Assembly (NCBI GenBank): GCA_040285825.1
Contig: JAUPSS010000004.1
Span: 6,331,658-6,395,657 of the forward strand
DNA length: 64,000 nt
Reading direction: 5' to 3'
From: Eukaryota sp. TZLM1-RC
Lineage: Eukaryota; Metamonada: BaSk clade
The notes under the pieces were generated by a model. That model was given only the letters and a program-made list of their open reading frames with translations, was not told the DNA's origin and ran no database searches. Numbering within the stretch: position 1 is the first letter of the stretch; each line of letters starts with the position of its first letter. Shown piece by piece: positions 41,264 to 51,255 of this stretch. A program made the translations under genes and the position numbers.

Positions 41264-42039
41264 TCAATCTTCTTCTTCTAACAGCTGACAGCAAACATTC
41301 AATATTTCGATACAATCTTCCGTCTTGTTGTCTTCTTCAGAATCTTCTTCTTGACGACAACTTGCCAGGAAATCATACACTGCTATTAATTTGTTTACAC
41401 GCTCTTCAGTGAGTCTATTTCTACGCTTAGAATGAATCCAATCATGTAGACTCCACAATCTCTCAACTGCAGAAGCAGACACAAATTGGGACACCACTTG
41501 TAATGCCAATTTTTGAAGCTCTAGTGCGTCATAACAAAACTGCTGCCACCAGATCATAGCATTAAAATTTTCTTTCTCTCTTCCTGCTAATGCTAAGGGC
41601 CTTCCAAAACTTGTGTGATGATGGAATCTTTGAAAAACAGAAAATTGACGCAGTAAATCTAGTGCCTTATCACTGTCGTAACTGGTAATTTTTAACACAA
41701 AATCTTGAAACTTACTTATATCATATAACCGTTCAGCAAAATTGAGTCTTTCAGGAAGATAATTTTTTGGGTTAAAAGTTTCATTATTGTTTTTCGGGGA
41801 GGCTCCATGCAAACAGAGATGTTGCTTCTCTCTCCTGGTGGAACTCCCACAATATGGTCTTTGATGCGCGTAGCGGAACCTGGAGTGTACTTCAAGGAGC
41901 AATAAACACATTGGTGTGTATAATTGTTTTCAATAGGAATAACTTCGGGCGAATCAAGATTTATTGTACAAACTGGGTCAGAGTCATCACAGGAAAGTTC
42001 TATGACGTAATCCCAAGCGATGTCTCGTTTGCGAGGCAT
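41264..42039 (-). mobile_element. hAT transposase remnant with BED finger, core missing
   Basis: From the ATG at 42039 the protein starts MPRKRDIAWDYVIEL and has a BED-type finger: HQCVYC, then RIKDHIVG and SVC. In another frame it goes directly to the C-terminal hAT dimerisation region at 41264-41800: LQKLALQVVSQFVSASAVER, LWSLHDWIHSKRRNRLTEER and VNKLIAVYDF. The DDE catalytic core of some 300 residues that should lie between is absent. So this is a deletion derivative or dead copy. No terminal inverted repeats were found by eye. Confidence 0.75.
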
Positions 42040-42396
42040 GAGAGAAGAGGAGAAGGAAAGATAAGGTGGTATTGGAGTATGAGAATTTGCTTTTAAGAAA
42101 TGGTCCGCAAAATCAACAAAAAAATGCGTTTTTTTCATTCCCGAAAGCAAAAAGGTGCCACGCTGACAATAATCCCTGTCAAAGAACAGCTGACCTTACT
42201 GCCCCTCAGAATCACCTAATTTTTTCAATTTCTGTTGCTCCAATCCTCAATCTTCTTGTCAACTCACTTTCCTCATCAACATATGCCGCTCTCCTTTCAT
42301 CAATTGTCCATGATATCTAGTTCTGCCTTTTTTCACTTCGTTCTTATGCTTCAGAAGACACAAAAACTTATTTCAGGAGCATACTGCTTTCAGTCT

Positions 42397-42477
42397 ATAA
42401 CGCAATCTGAACTCGCCAAATATTACTGTGCATCACAACCTACAATATCTCGCTGGCTGAAAAACTCCTTTGACTAA
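42397..42477 (+). mobile_element. Helix-turn-helix fragment, possibly transposase
   Basis: A short frame ends QSELAKYYCASQPTISRWLK, a clear helix-turn-helix pattern of the kind found at transposase N-termini. The stop follows directly. It lies 660 bases upstream of the Tc1-like remnant and could be its N-terminus or a piece of another element. Confidence 0.35.
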
Positions 42478-43139
42478 TCTAAATGGGGTCTGAACAAATG
42501 ACAACCGTCAAAAAAAGTTCAACCTAACAGAAATTAAAGTTCTTCCAAGAATTTACTATTTTCACCTTTTTTTCAAAAATAAATACCCATTTTCACCTTG
42601 ATGATAGATTCCTTGCAGAGTCTTAACAAAAAATACCCATGAACAACTCAAGCTCAACACAACTTTCATTTGCAACGAATCTTTTGAACTCCATTAGTGA
42701 CGAGCTTGAAACATGTACTTCAACAAGAGGAAGTGTGTTTACCACCAGTAGGTAATCCTCAACAAGGCAGACCTACAACTACACGTGGTGTAAAGTATGG
42801 GGCTGGTAGAAAGCACAACGTTGGCACTGATGAAACAGTTGAAGCTAAAAGGAAGAACAAATGCAGCAAATTTGATCTACACAGTCATAATGCCCAAACT
42901 TTCAAAAAGTAACAACAAGTAACAATGTAGTGTTTGGGACATGTGAGTGTTTAAAAATAAAGTATTATTTATTTAAGTAAACGTATAACCTAAAAACAAG
43001 AGTGAAAAGTTGATGAAATCTCGGGTGATTATGGGCGAAAATTTGTCAAAAAAGGTGTAGAAGGGTCGTCATTCTTCTAAAAATATTTAATAGTGACCCA
43101 TTCATTTTTGTTCATGAAATGGAGGTCATTTGAAAGAAA

Positions 43140-43880
43140 ATGTTTGGCATTACTGCTTCAGTATCAACTATACGAAAAACACTTGTCGATTCGGGCTATT
43201 CAAATAAAGTGGCCTCAACCGTCATGATGAAAATCAAGGAAAGTCTGAAACTTGACTATGAAGCAAGCCTCTTGAATTCAATCATTCTACTGTTCAAAGA
43301 CGAATTGAGTTTTCGAAGTGAACATTTTTCAGAACAAAAGGTTATTCCAAAAAGAATGTCAGTATTCATGCTAAAAACTATTCATGGAAACAAACTTAAT
43401 GCGAAACAAATATCTCTTGCTGTGTGCATCAAGCTGTTCGGATTTGTGACTTCACATATGAAAGGTCACTTATCCAGAGCTGCATTTTTAAAAGATTTTA
43501 TAGGAGATGGTGGTACGTTCAGATATGCGGGTCCTCGTTCTGTGCTTATTATGGATGTCGAATTTATATATCACCAGAAATTGTTGCAGCTGTACGAAAA
43601 ACCGGTATTAAATACACCATATTAAATCCTTACTCATCATAGTACAATTCAACTAAAAGTTTCTTTTCCATAAAAAAAGAGAAAGAGAGTAAGAACCGAA
43701 GCTAAACTCTACCAGCATGTGTCTGTTACTCAAATAATCTTTTCTTGTCTTAAAAGTTTGCCTAACTATAACCTTACGTCACTCTTCAATCATTTTGGTT
43801 ACATTGAACGAAACTACTATCAGTCTCCATATTTGCATAAAGAACAATTGATAAAATTATTATCCAAAAAAATTAATTAT
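43140..43880 (+). mobile_element. Tc1/mariner-type transposase remnant
   Basis: The frame opens with FGITASVSTIRKTLVDSGYS, the second helix-turn-helix of Tc1/IS630 transposases. LLFKDELSFRS follows (first catalytic acid region), then AAFLKDFIGDGG. After a frameshift near 43555, CRIYISPEIVAAVRKTGIKY and TILNPYSS give the second catalytic region and the LPPYSP-like motif. A further piece of similar composition (IIFSCLKSLPNYNLT) extends to about 43880. The element is dead. Confidence 0.7.
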
Positions 43881-44034
43881 TAAATTTTAAAACTAAAGAT
43901 ATGCCCTGTAAGATCTGTACGAAAGAAAAAGGACATAGATTCATCATGAAAAGATCTGGCATTGCCTCTTCTCGACAAGTCCAAGAAAAGTGAGTTGAAT
44001 CGAACAATACTTGTTCTGGATCATCATCTGTTAG

Positions 44035-44400
44035 GGCAGTTCTCTTTCAAATGCTGAAAATTTCAAAATCAAAAAATACAATGAATCTATGTCCAAATTG
44101 TCTAGTCAACAGCATGCAAAATACAATTTGTATTCATTTGTATTTTCTCTTTTTGGTTCACTTGCTCCCACGGCTATACGTTTTTCGGCAGATTTTGAAA
44201 TGATTGTAAAGAGAAGAACTAACAGAAATTTCAACAAATTGTTTTGGCAAAATAGAATTGTGTTTTCTATTTTTGAAGGGATGTTGAAGATGGTTTCTGA
44301 TGCTTTGCTTTCTGTTGGATCTCACTATGAGAGAGTTACATCTAGTGTTTTTGTTTTGGGAGAGATAGGGTATGTAGATGTTGATTTATATGTTAATTAA
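44035..44400 (+). mobile_element. Retroelement family C, 3' fragment (C3)
   Basis: 103 open codons contain NKLFWQNRIVFSIFEGMLKM and a family C ending (GEIGYVDVDLYVN). Its 3' edge is about 70 bases from the 3' end of the ZZEF1-like gene. Confidence 0.75.
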
Positions 44401-44470
44401 TAAATATATTTATCTGAAAGATACAAAAAATAAAATTAATCAAAGAAACTCTTTATTTACACTTCACTTT

Positions 44471-47400
44471 TTACATTTCATCATCAGAAGGGGAACGATA
44501 AGAGTCTTCTTCCATGCTATCAAAATCACTATTTCTGTCATTACTTTCGCTGCCAGAATTAGAAATCTGATTCTCCACGATCATATCTTCAGGAGGACTG
44601 GGTGGGCTGTCCGGGATATCGAGCTTAATGCTGGTTGGGGTAAACGTAAGTAAATCAAGAATGAACTTGCAAAAAACAAAGAGTTTGTCATACTTATTGA
44701 CTTCTTTTAACTGTTCTTTTTGTTTTTGGGCCATTATTATTTCTTCCTTTTTCCTTTTCTTTGATTCAATATCTTGCAGCTGCTTTAAGGCAATCTCTCC
44801 TTGCTCGCCACCATCCTCAGCGGCTAACTGCAGTGCCAATAGAAAATCAGCATCAACTTCCTCTTCTTCTAAAGCTTTTATTTGTTGCTTGGCTTCGTCG
44901 TCCATTGTGTCTTCTCCCGAATCCTGGCTCGGCTTGGAATTAGAAAGAGTGGACAGCGTGGTGAAAATTTTGGTGATGACGGGGACTAATTGGGAATTAT
45001 ACAGATATTTGAGGTCTTTTTCTGAAAAATTGCAAATAAAGCATGATAAGATTGAAGAAATTTCACACAAAACACCTTCATTTTCATCTTTTAATTGAGT
45101 TGAACAAGTTTCCAATAACTTGACCAAATCTAAAGTATAAAACTTCATTACCGCTTCGTGAAGTTCAACCTCATCATCAGGAAATGATCCAAGCAAAAAA
45201 TCAGACTTTTCAGGAAATTCATCACGCTTCTTGATGCTTGGAACATCCAAGAAGAGATCATGTCTAACTTCGGGTTTTGAGGACCAAGCCAAACAAATAG
45301 AAAGATATTTCAAAGCACTGGATTTGGATAGAAAAAATGGCAATTCACAAAATTTGGTGAAATTTTCCAACGCTGCCACCCTTGACCCCTTTAAAAACAT
45401 TAATGAGTTTAATTTTCCCAGCAAGTGTCCCAAACTGGAAAGCAAATCATCAACCCAATTCAACTGTGGTAATGGACTGATGCCCGCTCCATAGGCTTTC
45501 ACCGTGACCTTGTACCCCCAATCAGTGTTTGATCCATCCGAGTGCCATGAGAAATACAACGTATCAGTTGTTACCTTTACTGGACCAGAAGGATAATCAT
45601 TTCGAGAAGAACCGGTGTACTTTCCAATTTGGGCTTCCCTTTCCGGTTTCTTTGAGATCACCAAATAATCATATCTCCTTTCAGTAGAACTCCTCGGATC
45701 AAACTCAAACGTGAGATACTCGGCCCCGGGAAAGGAAACTTTATCTGTATAGTCCTGGTCATTGCGATAGGGATGAATGACGTTACCTTCAGAATCATGA
45801 CTTTCCATTATTTTGGTGGCGATCAGCACAGGAGACGCATTAACGTTCTTTCTAGGAATGCAAAGGTAAAGAGCATCAATTGCAGGTGATAATGGACGAA
45901 TTGATTGAATTTGATTGATTGATGAGGTGATTTGATTGATTAAGGGGTTTAAAAGATCAAGCTTTGAAATATTTAGTGACAAAATAACATCAGTTAGCAT
46001 CGGAAGGAGTGTGAAAATTGGTGTTTGCTTCAAAAGATCATGCGAAAATTTGGAACTGTCAATATTTGAGAGGAAACAAATTGACTCATCCAACAATATT
46101 TGGTAAAATTCAATCAAAAATTCAATCAAACCATCATCGACAGGACTTGTCTTGACCTCTGATTGAACTCTAACAACCAAGTTTGAAATTATCTTGTACA
46201 AGGCACCGTTTGCAGTCCTATTGAACTCAGAATATCTAGAGTTGAACAAACTAAATGAATTTAATAAGAATTGTTTTAACGAGTGAATACCAGAATTATA
46301 ATTCAAATTATTCTGCTCAAGATGAAAATTTGAAATTTCCATCGTTGTAGGGGGATAGAAGAGAAAAGAGCTCACGGGGAGATCAACAAGACCTTTCAAC
46401 ATAGAAATTCTAGCAACTTCAGGCAGCTTTTCGTCAAATATCATTGGTAAGAGGGCAGATCTTGCTCTTAATTGGGGAAAGAAAATCTCAATTGAGGTTT
46501 CCAACAAGTGAGCAGTCAACGAGAGAATATGGTGATCATCACAAAGACAAAATAATTTGAACATAAAATCTTTAATCTTGGTTAATTCTTCATTAAATGG
46601 TTTAAAATCAAACTGATGTCTAATTAAACTTACCAAATGTAACTGTAACGATTTAAGCAAAACTAAAATAAACTGATCAGTTTCCTTAACTAATGCTTGT
46701 TTAATCAAGGAAAAGTCATTTGAATCAGTATTGACTCCGAATTTTTGGCAGCGGTCCATGAAATTTTTAGAATTCTGATCAATCTCATAATTAGAAATCA
46801 AAAATCCAAGAAAGTCTGCAAATAAAATGAAAATTTCCTTACCCAAGTCCAACACAAAAGGAATTTGAACATTTGACTCCGAATCACCACTTACCAAGAC
46901 ACATTGAGCAACCGAATAAGCCGAAACCAACCGATCAATTTCCATAATTAACCCTTTAGCAAGTTGATGAGAGTCAACAAAATCATTAATGATTGATTGA
47001 CGCAAAACAGAAGGTGAGTAGAATCTATCCGAAGTGTTAAGCACATATTCACAAAGCAAACAGTTGAAATCTTCTTGTTCGACAGTAAACCACCGATCAT
47101 CATCGTTAGAATAACAACAATTAATAGAGGGAATTACCCCGGTTTTGGTTAAGGACAAGTCTTTTAATTTTATTATATTGAATTTAATCATTGTTGAATT
47201 ATTTTCACATGGTAAGAAGATATAAAGATAAAAGTAATTGCAGATAAAGTTACACTGAATAAACCTCTCTTCAGTCAAATTTGATAGGATAAAATCAGGT
47301 GAACTGATTGATAGAGGTTTCCAGTCAATAATCGAATGTACCTGCCCTTTTTCTGCTGTCCATCCACAAAAAAACCCAATATTACCCTCATTTTCAACTC

Positions 47401-48523
47401 TTTTGATACAAAATAATGTGTTTTTCCTAGTAGTGAAACCAATCACACCATTAGTACATTCAAAATCAAAATCATTCTCAAGTCTATTAAAGTCATGGCA
47501 ATCAAGAGTAATTAAACTGTCATCATGACCCGGACAATAACTAATCACCTTCCCATCAATTTCCCCAATCCAACCCCTGGCTTTTTGACTACTTTCCCTT
47601 TTGAACTGATGAAACAACCAGCCTCTTTCATTGACATTGTTACCAGTACCAAACTTGGAAATACAATGCCCATCATCCACATACACAAATCCGTCACTGG
47701 AAAATAAAGAAATTGGATGAGAGAGGTCAAAATTAACTGGAGAAATTACCTGCCACATTGACTGTTCTGCAGAAAAGCTAGGAACATCAGGATCAGCTGT
47801 GGAAGCGTCATCATGGTGAGCGGAGAGGGTAGACAAGAAGGGCTGGGGATCAAAGGAAGTAAGAGTTGAGAACGTAGAAGAAAAGGAAAGAGAAGAAGGG
47901 ACAGACAGAAGAGCAGCAATGAAGGAGAGAGCAATGGAGAGAGAACCGGTGGAGTTTATGATGGAAAGAATAAGAGATGCACATTGGTTGACAGAGGAAG
48001 TGGAAAGCTCAGTGAAAGAGGAGACAAGCTTGGCGAGGTGAAGCCAGGAGGAAGACGGCTCAGTAAAAAGAGATAGAAAAGGCTGGTTCGACAGTAGGTT
48101 GGAGATGTCATCAAGAAGGAGAGGAGCCAGGGCAGGGTCTGATTGAGCAAGTTGAGAGAGCGTATGAGATTGAAGAAGAAGAGAGAGCTTATCAGATGGT
48201 GATATTTGAGAGTCTTGTTTAATAGGTGTAACATTGAAAGAACTGACAGCCATGTCAAGTGAGAGAGCATCAAGTGAAGAATTGAGTGCGGCTTTATAAT
48301 GTGAATGGCGTAGAGAAAGACGAATCTCAAGAAGTTTGGTGAAGTGATCATACAGAGAGGAAATTAGGTGGCACTGATCAAAACTGGACTGCTCAGTGCA
48401 CTCTTCAGCCACGGGAGGGTCCGAATCTTTGAGTCTTGAAAACCAAGAACGAATGAACTGAGCATCAAAATGATGTTGAGGTAGAAACTGTGACAGGACA
48501 GTTTCAGGTGAAAGAGAAGACAT
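44471..48523 (-). CDS. Large ZZEF1-like protein with CUB-like domain
   Basis: Starting at the ATG at 48523 the protein has 1350 residues; the 14 codons before it have no ATG. Residues about 910-1020 form the CUB-like domain found in ZZEF1 and some ubiquitin ligases: FPGAEYLTFEFDPRSST, YDYLVISKK, and DTLYFSWHSDGSNTDWGYKV. Most of the rest is helical with long Leu/Phe-rich repeats. Residues around 1235-1290 are a Glu/Lys coiled coil (ALEEEEVDADFLLALQLAAE), which has the LALQLAAEDGG pattern of a ubiquitin-interacting motif. No RING, HECT or ZZ is seen. A role in ubiquitin biology is inference. No intron needed. Confidence 0.7.
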   Translation of the reverse strand: MSSLSPETVLSQFLPQHHFDAQFIRSWFSRLKDSDPPVAEECTEQSSFDQCHLISSLYDHFTKLLEIRLSLRHSHYKAALNSSLDALSLDMAVSSFNVTPIKQDSQISPSDKLSLLLQSHTLSQLAQSDPALAPLLLDDISNLLSNQPFLSLFTEPSSSWLHLAKLVSSFTELSTSSVNQCASLILSIINSTGSLSIALSFIAALLSVPSSLSFSSTFSTLTSFDPQPFLSTLSAHHDDASTADPDVPSFSAEQSMWQVISPVNFDLSHPISLFSSDGFVYVDDGHCISKFGTGNNVNERGWLFHQFKRESSQKARGWIGEIDGKVISYCPGHDDSLITLDCHDFNRLENDFDFECTNGVIGFTTRKNTLFCIKRVENEGNIGFFCGWTAEKGQVHSIIDWKPLSISSPDFILSNLTEERFIQCNFICNYFYLYIFLPCENNSTMIKFNIIKLKDLSLTKTGVIPSINCCYSNDDDRWFTVEQEDFNCLLCEYVLNTSDRFYSPSVLRQSIINDFVDSHQLAKGLIMEIDRLVSAYSVAQCVLVSGDSESNVQIPFVLDLGKEIFILFADFLGFLISNYEIDQNSKNFMDRCQKFGVNTDSNDFSLIKQALVKETDQFILVLLKSLQLHLVSLIRHQFDFKPFNEELTKIKDFMFKLFCLCDDHHILSLTAHLLETSIEIFFPQLRARSALLPMIFDEKLPEVARISMLKGLVDLPVSSFLFYPPTTMEISNFHLEQNNLNYNSGIHSLKQFLLNSFSLFNSRYSEFNRTANGALYKIISNLVVRVQSEVKTSPVDDGLIEFLIEFYQILLDESICFLSNIDSSKFSHDLLKQTPIFTLLPMLTDVILSLNISKLDLLNPLINQITSSINQIQSIRPLSPAIDALYLCIPRKNVNASPVLIATKIMESHDSEGNVIHPYRNDQDYTDKVSFPGAEYLTFEFDPRSSTERRYDYLVISKKPEREAQIGKYTGSSRNDYPSGPVKVTTDTLYFSWHSDGSNTDWGYKVTVKAYGAGISPLPQLNWVDDLLSSLGHLLGKLNSLMFLKGSRVAALENFTKFCELPFFLSKSSALKYLSICLAWSSKPEVRHDLFLDVPSIKKRDEFPEKSDFLLGSFPDDEVELHEAVMKFYTLDLVKLLETCSTQLKDENEGVLCEISSILSCFICNFSEKDLKYLYNSQLVPVITKIFTTLSTLSNSKPSQDSGEDTMDDEAKQQIKALEEEEVDADFLLALQLAAEDGGEQGEIALKQLQDIESKKRKKEEIIMAQKQKEQLKEVNKYDKLFVFCKFILDLLTFTPTSIKLDIPDSPPSPPEDMIVENQISNSGSESNDRNSDFDSMEEDSYRSPSDDEM

Positions 48524-48901
48524 TTGGGATACCAGGGTATGAAAATTTACTATTGTGAATTTCACTTATCATGCATTCCCTTGTGAAATTCACTCCTGTT
48601 TTCAACTTTCGACTGGTTTTCTGCGTCTTCGACGGGGCATTTTTTAGTGCCCTTCAACTGTATTTCTTTGGTTTTGTTGGCATCAGGCTCACTTTTCATT
48701 TCTTTTTTTAATCGTCGTTTCTTTTTCGGTGGTTCATCCAGCTCATCTGTGTTTTCTGAGTCATTATTGTTACCTTCAGGGGTCGAAAGCAGTTCTTTAC
48801 CATTATTTTTCCATAAAAATTTCTAAATCTATTTTTCAAACTTTTTCTGTTGATTTTAAATATTTGGTAAGGACATTTTTTTTTCGTATGAATGATTTAT
48901 T

Positions 48902-49240
48902 TCAATAAAGAACTATACGACAAAGTTGAAATTCTATATCTTCATAACCCAAATCAGCCAAGAAGAATTGACTGGAAGTTTTTCTTTCACAAAAGCGTCC
49001 AAGAGATAACAAAGCTGAGGATAAAAATGAAATATCACCTTTGAAAATTGAAAAGACAATTCTGTTTTGCCAAAAGCTCTGGTCAAAAACTCCTCCAATA
49101 CGTTGTTTCACGATTTCAACAAATTCATCCAAGAATGATGAAACAAGAAGTCCAAGCGAACCATGGTAAGGACAATGTGTGAATTTTCGTTTCAGACATG
49201 TATTTTCGATGAACTTTGTTTTGGAAGATGATCCTTCAAT
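48902..49240 (-). mobile_element. Retroelement family C, 3' fragment (C4)
   Basis: Minus-strand SFWQNRIVFSIFKGDISF and the ending LADLGYEDIEFQL match C2 and C3. About 100 bases further upstream (KRKFTHCPYHGSLG) are in another frame. The fragment is immediately downstream of the small frame at 49328-49699, in the same orientation. Confidence 0.72.
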
Positions 49241-49327
49241 AAGTGGAAATTTTTTTCACAGAGTGGAAAACATGTGAAGGTACCTCAACAAATTTAGAAC
49301 CATTATAAGAAGCTAAAGGTATTATTT

Positions 49328-49699
49328 TCAATTTCTTCCAGCAATGCATATGAGAAGAAAAGTGAGTAAATATTGAGAAATTTTAAGATCAAGAGAACAG
49401 CCGCACCAATTTTCTATAATATGTAGTAATTGGCGTTGGTTTTTGGAGGTGGATGGCTTTGGAAAAAAACCGGTGGTGATAACGGTCATAAAAAGATACC
49501 ATACAACCTGCTCCACTGAGGCTCTAGATGCCAACGAAAAATTCAGAAGAAAAGATTGAAGCAAAAAAAAAGCTTTATGACCAATCTCGGTGACCAAAGG
49601 AAGGTCAGCCCGAATTTGTTGCACTGCTGCAGGGGTCAGCAGCGAGTTAAGTGCAAAAGACCGAGTGAATACACGTGACACAGAGAAGGTGTCTGACAT
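49328..49699 (-). CDS. Hypothetical protein, possibly truncated
   Basis: The 123-residue frame starts at a proper ATG (MSDTFSVSRVFTRSFALNSL). It has helical, hydrophobic segments (HKAFFLLQSFLLNFSLA, VVWYLFMTVITTGFF) that could be buried helices rather than membrane spans. No family is recognised. Its end lies about 90 bases from retroelement C4, so the 3' part may have been lost to the insertion. It is divergent from the dynein fragment, with 3 bases between the open frames. Confidence 0.45.
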   Translation of the reverse strand: MSDTFSVSRVFTRSFALNSLLTPAAVQQIRADLPLVTEIGHKAFFLLQSFLLNFSLASRASVEQVVWYLFMTVITTGFFPKPSTSKNQRQLLHIIENWCGCSLDLKISQYLLTFLLICIAGRN

Positions 49700-49702
49700 G
49701 TA

Positions 49703-50262
49703 GTGGGAATAAAGAGCTCATCTTTCAAATTTTACACTTGTCACCCCATTTTCGACTTCTGGTTGCCTGTTCTGGGAGGTTTTCACTATTCCGACACTTT
49801 CCCCTCAATTCATAAACTAGGTTCTGATTTCCCTCACTTACCTCTTGTCCAAGTTTTAAGACTCCCTGTGTACTCTTTCTGCCGGTTTTTCTACTCATCT
49901 TTGATTCATCTTTACCTTATACCTATTCAAACTGAAGTTACAAAGAAGAAAGTCTCTGGTATTACTTTTTCTCCTCTTAAAGAAGCCTATTTTCATGGTC
50001 TTTCATCAGAAGGAGCAAAATGGGATGTTCAAGCTGGTTGTCTCGCTGAATCAGAACCCCAGCTACTTTTGGATGAAGTTCCAGTGTTTTATTTAAAGAC
50101 CACGACCTTGGATAAACGAACACAAAACACCAAGGAATTTTTCAAGTGTCCTGTCTATTCAACATCCATTGGGGCCCTAGTTTTGTTTGGACGTTTTACC
50201 TTCGTACCGGAGCTCCAGCTTCTCAGTGGAGGCTTGCAGGAATGGCATTGTTATTGAGTTAG
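49703..50262 (+). pseudogene. Dynein heavy-chain C-terminal fragment, frameshifted
   Basis: The open frame contains FDFWLPVLGGFHYSDTFPSI, then VSGITFSPLKEAYFHGLSSE and GAKWD, LAESEPQLLLDEVPV and FKCPVYST. These are the successive signatures of the last about 190 residues of dynein heavy chains. No ATG starts the frame (it would need GTG), and an upstream stop precedes it. After CPVYST the frame must shift once (near 50160) to read FYLRTGAPASQWRLAGMALL, the expected end, with a stop at 50262. It is therefore a solitary C-terminal relic, or an exon whose upstream part lies elsewhere. A single-base sequencing error could explain the shift but not the missing 4000 residues. Confidence 0.75.
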
Positions 50263-50904
50263 TTTCTTGTATTATTATTTTAGAAGAACTAAACTGTATA
50301 TTAAATAAACTTATGGTTTATTTCCTATTATTTAAATGGATTCAGAGTATGAGCAGAGACAACTTTGTTAGCTTCCCGATAAGGAATTAACACCAGTGAT
50401 GGAGTCACATCAGCAGTCTTTGTTGTTATTATGTTGCTGTAATGATACCCAATATCCGAACAATACCCAGCAGATGCTTGGAATGCCCTTAGTATTTCCA
50501 TTTAACAATGTGGATCATCTGTATTGACCTAAATGTAGAAGTGGTCTTGGTTTTTCTGTTCTTACCCTATTGTAATTCGCTTAAAGAATATCAAATTCAA
50601 AAATTCCACATTTTGCAAAATTCTTTGAACAAGTCTTTTAACAAGTCCGATGAGACCATTTTATCAAAGTAGGCCGAATCATTGACTAATCTGAAGTAAA
50701 AACTAAAATTCAAACCTAAATCTAAAATTCATCCACAGTAAAAAGGGAACAAAATCATTACTTCCTGTCAATCTGCGATAATTAGATCACTCCAAACATT
50801 GTACATCATTCTTCTACCATATCGGAGCCCCCCAAATTTCGTAACATCACAGGACCTTGATGGAGAAAATTTACTAAAAATATCCTGTAAGTGTTCTTGA
50901 ATTT
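50263..50904. other. Intergenic, no gene seen
   Basis: AT-rich spacer between the dynein relic and retroelement A6. No supportable frame. Confidence 0.5.
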
Positions 50905-51255
50905 AAAGCTAAAAAAACATAGAAAATATGACAAAGATATCGAAGAAGCTAATGCTGATAAAAATAGACCACTTGTTATTATTGCTTTCCCATTCTCGAT
51001 AAACTGAAGACTATCAGTAGAAGCAGGAACTTTTTTGAATGATTTCCAAAATATGGTTCAAGAAAAAACAATGAAAAGATTTGATATCTTTGTAAGGCGC
51101 TCTCAAATTCAATTTGCCATTATTAATAGATTGATTCAATTTTTCAATCGAATTAGAGAAGCTTTAGCGAAACATTAAGCAGATCAAGGTTCCATGAATT
51201 TCGTCCCATTAGTTATGATTTTATTTTGTTAAGTGTGTAAGTTCTTTAAATAAAT
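50905..51255 (+). mobile_element. Retroelement family A, eroded 3' fragment (A6)
   Basis: The block corresponds to the last 350 bases of family A (KHRKYDKDIEEANAD, AFPFSIN, RFDIFVRRSQIQFAIINR), now with stop codons and about 10-15 percent differences. It is older than A1-A5. Confidence 0.7.

Noticed and set aside
42697-42912. 71-codon frame with GNPQQGRPTTTRG, resembling the end of MULE or the GRP linker of mariner transposases
   Set aside because: It lacks an ATG and any second motif. Too short and low-complexity to call.
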